Source: an uncultured Lachnospiraceae bacterium (GTDB lineage Bacteria; Bacillota; Clostridia; Lachnospirales; Lachnospiraceae). Taken from it: a DNA stretch of 6,205 bases. Location of the stretch: the NCBI GenBank assembly GCA_947625995.1, contig CANQQN010000114.1, forward strand, positions 1 to 6,205. Direction: 5' to 3'. The notes under the pieces are model-generated. The model searched no databases, was not told the DNA's origin, and worked only from the letters and a program-made list of their open reading frames with translations. The first letter of the stretch is position 1, and each line of letters opens with the position of its first letter. A program made the translations under genes and the position numbers. Shown here one piece after another: positions 1 through 4,894 of the stretch.

Positions 1-579
1 GTGGAGCGTCTGGGCGAGGAAAAGCGTGTGGACCTGTTGGAGATCAATATTTCCTGCCCCAACGTAAAGGAAGGCGGCATTGCTTTCGGGCAGGATCCGA
101 AATCGGTAGAACAGATCACAAAAGTGGTGAAAAAAGTTGCGAAGCAGCCGGTGATCATGAAATTAAGTCCCAATGTGACGGATATCACGGAAACCGCAAA
201 GGCGGCAGAGGCAGGCGGCGCGGACGCGCTGTCGCTGATCAATACCCTGACAGGCATGAAGATCGATGTGGAACGCCAGCGGTTTGCCCTTGCAAACCGG
301 ACAGGGGGCCTTTCGGGGCCGGCCATCAAGCCCATTGCGGTGCGGATGGTCAATCAGGTGGCATGTGCGGTGTCAGTACCCATCATCGGTATGGGCGGTA
401 TCCGCACGGCGGAGGACGCGCTGGAATTCATTTTGGCGGGGGCCACGGCTGTTGCGGTGGGAACTGCAAATTTCCGCGATCCCTGCGCCACCCTCAAGGT
501 GATCGAAGGGATTGAGGAATATATGCGGCGTCATCAGGTGGAGGAAATTTCTTCGCTGGTGGGTCTTGTGAACAGATAA
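1..579 (+). CDS. pyrD: Dihydroorotate dehydrogenase B, catalytic subunit (5'-truncated by window)
   Basis: Catalyses oxidation of dihydroorotate to orotate with FMN, the fourth step of de novo pyrimidine synthesis, in the cytosol. Class 1B enzymes normally work with the PyrK electron-transfer subunit. The visible 192 residues are the C-terminal part of a protein usually about 300 long, so roughly 110 N-terminal residues lie outside the window and the GTG at base 1 is not the true start. Visible hallmarks are NISCPN at residues 16-21, where the Cys at 19 matches the class 1 catalytic base; VIMKLSPN at 51-58 with its conserved Lys; LINTLTG around 79-85; TGGLSGPAIKPIA; and the FMN-phosphate loops GMGGI and AVGTANF. 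The frame ends with TAA at 577-579. PyrK is presumably upstream. The next pyrimidine gene, pyrE, lies about 2.25 kb downstream rather than adjacent. Identification is secure from the motifs; class 1B rather than 1A is judged from overall sequence style. Confidence 0.96.
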   Translation: MERLGEEKRVDLLEINISCPNVKEGGIAFGQDPKSVEQITKVVKKVAKQPVIMKLSPNVTDITETAKAAEAGGADALSLINTLTGMKIDVERQRFALANRTGGLSGPAIKPIAVRMVNQVACAVSVPIIGMGGIRTAEDALEFILAGATAVAVGTANFRDPCATLKVIEGIEEYMRRHQVEEISSLVGLVNR

Positions 580-640
580 CGTACCGGGGATGCAAAGAGC
601 AAGAAAAACGGGAACGGATGTGCCGAATCCCGGAGACAGA

Positions 641-646
641 AAGGAG
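641..646 (+). promoter_or_regulatory. Ribosome binding site fixing the phospholipase-like start
   Basis: AAGGAG sits 9 bases before the ATG at 656. An in-frame ATG at 590 would add 22 residues, but it has only GGGG directly against it and no usable Shine-Dalgarno spacing. The added peptide is polar and unlike the family N-terminus. The site therefore decides for the start at 656. Confidence 0.8.
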
Positions 647-655
647 CGTGCGCAG

Positions 656-1501
656 ATGCCGTCAACCTACGCACATTATAGATTTGGAAAATCTGTATTT
701 ACAAAGCTGCCTGCATCCATGCAGGAATTGATCGCGGAAAATAAAGCGTTATTTTATATCGGTCTCCATGGACCGGATATTTTGTTTTATTACCGGCCGC
801 TGGGGAAAAATCCTGTCAGCGACGCCGGACATCTCATGCACAGCCAGGCGGGACTGACATTTTTCAGTCAGGCGGCAGAAGTGGTGAAGGCGCACGGGAA
901 CGCGCCGGCTTATCTGGCTTACGTATACGGGGTGATCTGTCATTTCGCCCTTGACAGAAGCTGCCATGGCGCCGTAAACAGGCTGGCAAAGGAACTGGGG
1001 ATTTCTCATACGGAGGTCGAGGTGGAATTTGACCGCCGGCTGCTGGTGCACGACGGCTACGATCCGCTGCGAACCAGCTTGGTGGATCATATTCATCCCG
1101 GCAAAAAGACGACAGCGGTGATCACCGGCTTTTATCAGCAGGCCGGGGCGGAACCGCTGGATCTCACAAAGAGACAGATCGGGGAAGCAATCCGGTCCTT
1201 TGTCATAGCCAACAGGATTTTACGCGCTCCCGGCAGGATCAAACGCGGCCTGCTGGAAAAATGTCTGAAGCTTGCGGGGCAGGAGGAGCATGTGGGCAAA
1301 ATGGTGATCAGCCGCAACCCCAATCCTCTGTGCAAAAAAAGCAACGAGATGCTGGCCGGTCTGTATCAGAAAGCGGTTTCGGAGGCGGTAGGGCTGATCC
1401 TTGATTTTGCGGACAACATGGAAGGCAAAAAGGAGTGGAGCAGCCTCTATCTGGATAATTTTTCTTCCAGACGCGTGGCGGCAGAACGCACCGGCGTATA
1501 A
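656..1501 (+). CDS. Zinc-dependent phospholipase C family protein (cytosolic)
   Basis: A 281-residue protein of the zinc-dependent phospholipase C/S1-P1 nuclease-like fold. The motifs, in order, supply a full candidate zinc-ligand set: H7 in TYAHYRFG, D41 in HGPDILFY, H59 or H62 in HLMHSQ, H96/D100/H104 in ICHFALDRSCH, and H118/E122 in HTEVEVEFD. The HxxxD and HxxxE spacing matches that of Bacillus cereus PLC, the best-known member. Secreted phospholipases carry a signal peptide and use the mature N-terminal Trp as a ligand. This protein has neither, so it is probably cytosolic and its substrate may not be an intact phospholipid. The C-terminal half (about 150-281) has no motif I recognise. 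It follows pyrD by 76 bases and precedes the transporter by 47, suggesting co-transcription. The family call is firm; the reaction is not established. Confidence 0.85.
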   Translation: MPSTYAHYRFGKSVFTKLPASMQELIAENKALFYIGLHGPDILFYYRPLGKNPVSDAGHLMHSQAGLTFFSQAAEVVKAHGNAPAYLAYVYGVICHFALDRSCHGAVNRLAKELGISHTEVEVEFDRRLLVHDGYDPLRTSLVDHIHPGKKTTAVITGFYQQAGAEPLDLTKRQIGEAIRSFVIANRILRAPGRIKRGLLEKCLKLAGQEEHVGKMVISRNPNPLCKKSNEMLAGLYQKAVSEAVGLILDFADNMEGKKEWSSLYLDNFSSRRVAAERTGV

Positions 1502-1548
1502 TGTTCAGACGCGATCCACGGCGGCGTGCATGGTAAGGAGGATGGCGT

Positions 1549-2781
1549 ATGGAGAAAAAACTGACAAAACTGGAAAAAAACTGGATCCTGTATGATGTGG
1601 GCAACTCCGCGTTCACGCTGCTCATCGCAACGATCATGCCCATCTATTTTAACGGGCTGGCGGGGAGCGCCGGGCTGTCCGAGGTGGATTATTTGGCTTA
1701 CTGGGGATACGCGGTATCCATATCCACGCTGGTTGTGGCGCTGAGCGGTCCCATTCTGGGTGCGCTGTCCGACAAGGGCGGCAGGAAAAAACCGGTATTT
1801 CTCGCTTCTATCATCGTGGGCGCCTTTGGCTGTCTGGCTCTTGGTTTTGCCAGACAGTGGCTTGCGTTTCTGGTGGTGTTTGTCATTGCCAGAATCGGAT
1901 ATTCCCTGAGCCTGATCTTTTATGATTCCATGCTGGGAGATGTGACAGAGGAAGAACGGATGGACAACGTATCTTCCCTTGGATACGCATGGGGCTATAT
2001 CGGCAGCTGCATTCCCTTTGTGCTCTGTTTAGTCCTTGTGCTGGGGGCCGAACCTCTGGGGCTTTCCATGACGACGGCCATGATGCTGGCTTTTCTCATT
2101 GTGGCGGTCTGGTGGATTGGTCTTTCCGTGCCCCTGCTTCGGATTTACCGGCAGAAGCACGCGGTGGGCGCGGACGCCCATGCAGCCAGAAATGTGCTCA
2201 TACAGCTTTGGGATACGCTGAAGGACATGGCAAAAAACAAAAGGGTTTTGCTGTTCTTGGTGGCGTTCTTTTTCTATATCGACGGCGTTTATACCATCAT
2301 CGACATGGCTACGGCTTACGGAGCGGCCCTTGGCCTTGATACCACGGGACTTTTGCTGGCCCTTCTGGTAACGCAGATCGTGGCCTTTCCAAGCTCGGTG
2401 ATCATTGGGCGGCTGGCCCGCAGGGTTGCCTCGGAGCGTTTGATCACGGTGTGCATCTGCGCCTATTTCTGTATCGCGGTGTTCGCCATGTTCATGAGCA
2501 CACAGCTGCATTTCTGGATACTGGCAGTTTGTGTGGGTATGTTCCAAGGCGGCGTACAGGCGTTGTCTCGCTCCTATTTTACAAAGATCATCCCAAAGGA
2601 GAAGTCGGGAGAATATTTCGGCGTACTGGATATCTGCGGCAAGAGCGCGTCTTTTATGGGAACCACAGTGGTCAGCGTGGTTTCTTCCATCACCGGGAAC
2701 ATCAATCTTGGCGTAGGGGCCATAGCGGTGTTTTTCATGATCGGGCTGGCGCTGTTTCGAGGTTCTGTAAGAGCAGAATAG
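1549..2781 (+). CDS. UMF1/Atg22-type MFS transporter
   Basis: A 410-residue polytopic membrane protein of the major facilitator superfamily, with about 12 hydrophobic segments expected. The start is supported by AAGGAGG at 1535-1541, 7 bases upstream. Residues 15-22 (YDVGNSAF) are the N-terminal signature of the UMF1/Atg22-like branch. The MFS loop 2-3 motif is at 71-82 (GALSDKGGRKKP). A central cytoplasmic loop of about 30 polar residues follows at 200-230. In the C-terminal half, GGVQALSRSYF at 334-344 and GEYFGVLDICGKSASF at 354-369 are further branch signatures. Yeast Atg22 effluxes amino acids from the vacuole; bacterial members are mostly of unknown substrate. The transporter sits between a phospholipase-like gene and pyrE (50-base gap), which hints at import or export of a product of one of these but does not prove it. 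Family confidence is high, substrate unknown. Confidence 0.92.
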   Translation: MEKKLTKLEKNWILYDVGNSAFTLLIATIMPIYFNGLAGSAGLSEVDYLAYWGYAVSISTLVVALSGPILGALSDKGGRKKPVFLASIIVGAFGCLALGFARQWLAFLVVFVIARIGYSLSLIFYDSMLGDVTEEERMDNVSSLGYAWGYIGSCIPFVLCLVLVLGAEPLGLSMTTAMMLAFLIVAVWWIGLSVPLLRIYRQKHAVGADAHAARNVLIQLWDTLKDMAKNKRVLLFLVAFFFYIDGVYTIIDMATAYGAALGLDTTGLLLALLVTQIVAFPSSVIIGRLARRVASERLITVCICAYFCIAVFAMFMSTQLHFWILAVCVGMFQGGVQALSRSYFTKIIPKEKSGEYFGVLDICGKSASFMGTTVVSVVSSITGNINLGVGAIAVFFMIGLALFRGSVRAE

Positions 2782-2831
2782 ATCCTTCGGCGGCCGGCAA
2801 AAAATTTACATGGGAAAGGGAGGCAGTATCA

Positions 2832-3509
2832 ATGGAGAGCTACAAACAGGAATTTATTCAGTTTATGGTGGACAGCAATGTGCTGAAATTTGGAGAGTTT
2901 ACGCTGAAAAGCGGACGGAAATCCCCCTTCTTTATGAATGCGGGAGCCTATGTGACAGGCACCCAGCTGCGGAAGCTGGGAGAATACTATGCGCGGGCGA
3001 TCCATGACAATTACGGATTGGATTTCGACATTCTCTTTGGGCCGGCGTACAAGGGCATTCCCCTTTCGGTGGCTACGGCAATGGCGATCAGCCAACTGTA
3101 CGGCAAGGATGTAAAATACTGTTCCAATCGGAAGGAAGTAAAAGACCACGGCGATGTGGGTATTTTGCTGGGCAGTCCGATCAAGGACGGCGACCGGGTG
3201 GTGATCATAGAGGATGTGACCACCTCCGGCAAATCCATTGAGGAAACCTTTCCTATCATAAGGGCGCAGGGAGACGTGGAGATCGTGGGATTGATCGTGT
3301 CCTTAAACCGCATGGAGCGGGGCAAAGGGGAAAAGAGCGCCCTGCAGGAAATTCAGGAAACTTATGGATTTCCGGCAAATGCCATCGTTTCCATGAATGA
3401 AGTGGTGGAATATCTGTACAATAAGGAATGGGGCGGCAAAGTGTTGATCGATGATGACATTAAGGCCGCCATTGACCGGTACTACGAGCAATACGGCATA
3501 AAGGCGTAG
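2832..3509 (+). CDS. pyrE: Orotate phosphoribosyltransferase
   Basis: Converts orotate plus PRPP to orotidine 5'-monophosphate and pyrophosphate, the fifth step of de novo pyrimidine synthesis, as a cytosolic dimer. The 225-residue protein is complete, slightly longer than the 213 of E. coli PyrE. K26 in FTLKSGRKSP, K74 in FGPAYKGIPL, and R100/K101/K104/H106 in NRKEVKDHG correspond to the E. coli PRPP and catalytic-loop residues. VVIIEDVTTSGKS at 123-135 is the type I phosphoribosyltransferase PRPP-binding motif. The start is set by AAAGGGAGG at 2815-2823, 8 bases before the ATG. The frame remains open further upstream, but only inside the transporter gene, and that extension does not look like PyrE. 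It follows the transporter by 50 bases and precedes a small membrane protein gene by 42. No pyrimidine attenuator or operator was recognised in the upstream gap. Confidence 0.98.
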   Translation: MESYKQEFIQFMVDSNVLKFGEFTLKSGRKSPFFMNAGAYVTGTQLRKLGEYYARAIHDNYGLDFDILFGPAYKGIPLSVATAMAISQLYGKDVKYCSNRKEVKDHGDVGILLGSPIKDGDRVVIIEDVTTSGKSIEETFPIIRAQGDVEIVGLIVSLNRMERGKGEKSALQEIQETYGFPANAIVSMNEVVEYLYNKEWGGKVLIDDDIKAAIDRYYEQYGIKA

Positions 3510-3551
3510 AAAATAAAATCAGGAGACAGCGTCTTCAAAATGGAGGGAATC

Positions 3552-3704
3552 ATGAAAGAAAAATTATATAAGACAATGAGTCTGACAGGAAGTTCCAATA
3601 TTGTGCTTGGCATTCTGATCATCACGGTGGGTCTTGCCACAGGCGTGATGATGCTGATCACCGGAGGCAATCTGCTGAAAAAAAAGAGCAGTATCCGGTT
3701 CTGA
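3552..3704 (+). CDS. Small single-span membrane protein, 50 aa
   Basis: A complete short reading frame of 50 residues, from ATG (3552) to TGA (3702-3704). GGAGG at 3542-3546 gives 5 bases of spacing. Residues 1-10 (MKEKLYKTMS) are polar and basic. About 16-37 (NIVLGILIITVGLATGVMML) form one hydrophobic, Gly-rich helix. The tail KKKSSIRF is positively charged, predicting a single membrane-spanning segment. An in-frame ATG at 3540 would add four residues, but its nearest Shine-Dalgarno is 14 bases away, so 3552 is preferred. The good ribosome site, tight placement between pyrE and the VanZ-like gene, and protein-like composition argue that it is real. I have an impression of similar small proteins in other Lachnospiraceae but cannot confirm it here. 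No function can be assigned; partnership with the adjacent VanZ-like membrane protein is only a guess. Confidence 0.72.
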   Translation: MKEKLYKTMSLTGSSNIVLGILIITVGLATGVMMLITGGNLLKKKSSIRF

Positions 3705-3709
3705 GAACC
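3697..3709 (+). other. Perfect short inverted repeat around a stop codon
   Basis: GGTTC-TGA-GAACC is a perfect 5-bp stem whose three-base loop is the TGA stop of the 50-residue gene. It is not followed by a run of T, so it does not qualify as an intrinsic terminator. It could be a small mRNA hairpin or simply chance, since stems of this size are expected a few times per window. Confidence 0.3.
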
Positions 3710-3760
3710 ATGCCTTTCAGGATTCTGACAGTTTCATAAGCATAGATAGGGGAAGAAACC

Positions 3761-4225
3761 GTGAGTTATCAATCAAAAAATAAAATGGGGAGGGCAGTCT
3801 GCTGGCTGCTTTTCCTCTGTTATATCGCCGCTCTGGTCTATTTTCTCTTTTTTTCAGAAGCCCACGGAAGGACCGGTGACGGCAGGTTCCGTTATAATCT
3901 GGTGCTCTTTCAGGAAATTTTCAGGTTTATCAAATACCGGGCCATTCTGGAAACGGAGACGGTGGTCCTGAATCTTGCCGGCAACGTGATCGGATTTATG
4001 CCCTTCGGGTTTCTTCTGCCTCTGCTCAGTGAAAAGGAACGGCGGCTTCTGATGATCGTTCTGCTGACCTTCGAGCTGAGCCTTGTGGTGGAGGTCCTTC
4101 AACTGTTTACGGGAAGGGGCAGCTTTGACGTGGACGACCTGATGCTGAACACCTTGGGCGGCGCGCTGGGTTACGGCTGTTACTGCGTATTCGCGCGTTT
4201 GAGCAGAAGCGGCAGCAGGAGATAG
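3761..4225 (+). CDS. VanZ family membrane protein
   Basis: A 154-residue integral membrane protein with four likely spans, at about 11-31, 67-89, 95-116 and 127-146. VanZ-family signatures are clear: NLAGNVIGFMPFGFLLP at 71-87, then EVLQLFTGRGSFDVDDLMLN at 111-130 with its E, Q, R and double-D residues, followed by GGALGY. The start is GTG, with AGGGGA at 3748-3753 giving 7 bases of spacing. An ATG at codon 9 lacks a ribosome site. The name comes from vanZ of the enterococcal vanA cluster, where it raises teicoplanin resistance, but most chromosomal homologues have unknown roles and no van genes are seen here, so resistance should not be inferred. It lies 56 bases after the 50-residue membrane protein gene and 63 before the HD-domain gene. 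Confidence 0.93.
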   Translation: MSYQSKNKMGRAVCWLLFLCYIAALVYFLFFSEAHGRTGDGRFRYNLVLFQEIFRFIKYRAILETETVVLNLAGNVIGFMPFGFLLPLLSEKERRLLMIVLLTFELSLVVEVLQLFTGRGSFDVDDLMLNTLGGALGYGCYCVFARLSRSGSRR

Positions 4226-4288
4226 GAGATGAGCCCGTTTTTCACAAGGAAGGAAAGTATCCGGAGATAACGGGAAAAGGGGATTGAG

Positions 4289-4888
4289 ATGAAAGAAAAA
4301 AATGAGGAACGGCTGGCGAAGCAGATACAGTTCCTTTTGGAAGCAGATAAAGAAAAGAATATCGGCCGTCAGACATACATTGCCGACGGCTCCAGAAAGG
4401 AAAACGACGCGGAGCACGCATGGCATCTGGCGCTGATGGCTTTTTTGCTCAGCGAGCACGCCAATGAACAAGTGGATGTGCTCCGGGTCATGCAGATGGT
4501 GATCATTCATGATCTGGTGGAGATCGACGCCGGGGACACCTATGCCTACGATGAGGCGGGCAACGCCACCAAGCGGGCGCGGGAGGTAAAGGCCGCGGAT
4601 CGCATCTTTGGGCTCTTACCCGAGGATCAGGGGAAATGGTTCCGGGATCTGTGGGAAGAATTTGAAGCGGCAGAGACCAAAGAGGCAAAATTTGCCCATA
4701 CGCTGGACAAAACCCAGCCCATTTTGCTGAACGATATCACAGGCGGCAAAGCATGGGTGGAGCATCAGGTGGAGAAGACGCAGATCTTAAAGCGCAACGC
4801 CGCCACAGCGGAGGGTTCAAAAGCCATCTGGGAATATTGCGCGGCACTGATCGATCAAAATGTGGAAAAAGGAACTGTCAGGAGGTGA
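4289..4888 (+). CDS. HD-domain phosphohydrolase, YfbR/HDDC2-like 5'-deoxynucleotidase
   Basis: A 199-residue cytosolic HD-superfamily protein, close in length to E. coli YfbR, which removes the phosphate from deoxynucleoside 5'-monophosphates using a divalent metal. The metal-binding and catalytic set is intact: H43 in RKENDAEHAWH, H74-D75 with E78 and D83 in HDLVEIDAGDTY, and D140 in AHTLDKTQP. The H-D-x-x-E-x-x-x-x-D spacing equals that of YfbR (H68, D69, E72, D77). The start is supported by AAAAGGGGA ending at 4283, 5 bases before the ATG. The gene is 63 bases downstream of the VanZ-like gene and 6 bases upstream of the next gene, whose ribosome site overlaps this gene's end. A role in balancing dNMP pools would fit with pyrD and pyrE nearby. 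Substrate preference is inferred from the family; other HD_3 proteins are less well defined. Confidence 0.9.
   Translation: MKEKNEERLAKQIQFLLEADKEKNIGRQTYIADGSRKENDAEHAWHLALMAFLLSEHANEQVDVLRVMQMVIIHDLVEIDAGDTYAYDEAGNATKRAREVKAADRIFGLLPEDQGKWFRDLWEEFEAAETKEAKFAHTLDKTQPILLNDITGGKAWVEHQVEKTQILKRNAATAEGSKAIWEYCAALIDQNVEKGTVRR
4880..4886 (+). promoter_or_regulatory. Ribosome binding site overlapping the HD-gene stop
   Basis: AGGAGGT overlaps the end of the HD-domain gene, its last base being the T of the TGA stop at 4886-4888. It lies 8 bases before the GTG at 4895. This strong site supports the GTG as the start of the last gene over an in-frame ATG at codon 18 (4946), and suggests translational coupling. 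Confidence 0.8.
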
Positions 4889-4894
4889 CTGCCG

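Noticed and set aside
584..633. Inverted repeat CCGGGGAT ... ATCCCGG after pyrD as a terminator
   Set aside because: The stem is short with a bulged G and a loop of about 35 bases, and no T-run follows it.
590..655. Longer start for the phospholipase-like protein at the ATG at 590
   Set aside because: There is no properly spaced ribosome site, the added 22 residues are polar and unlike the family, and the ATG at 656 has AAGGAG at ideal distance.
2029..2547. Minus-strand open frame of 172 codons opposite the transporter gene
   Set aside because: It is low-complexity, rich in His, Gln and Arg, has no recognisable motif, and lies opposite a strongly supported transporter gene.
2451..2831. Upstream in-frame extension of pyrE within the transporter gene
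   Set aside because: It overlaps a well-supported gene in another frame and does not resemble PyrE. The ATG at 2832 has a strong ribosome site and gives the family N-terminus.
3725..3748. CTGACA with a downstream TAGATA as a promoter for the VanZ-like gene
   Set aside because: The spacing between the elements is about 12 bases, too short for a housekeeping promoter, and both elements are imperfect.
3761..4225. Glycopeptide-resistance locus because of the VanZ-like gene
   Set aside because: No other van genes are present, and VanZ-family proteins are widespread in Firmicutes without resistance clusters.
4229..4270. Thirteen-codon reading frame between the VanZ-like and HD-domain genes
   Set aside because: The GGAG lies directly against the ATG with almost no spacing, and the peptide is too short to judge.
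4234..4274. CCCGTT ... AACGGG repeat upstream of the HD-domain gene as a regulatory hairpin
   Set aside because: A six-pair stem with a 29-base loop is weak, leaves the ribosome site exposed, and is easily explained by chance.
3854..4510. Minus-strand open frame of 218 codons across the VanZ-like and HD-domain genes
   Set aside because: Its His/Gln/Pro-rich composition is typical of antisense shadow frames, and both + strand genes beneath it have clear family motifs.
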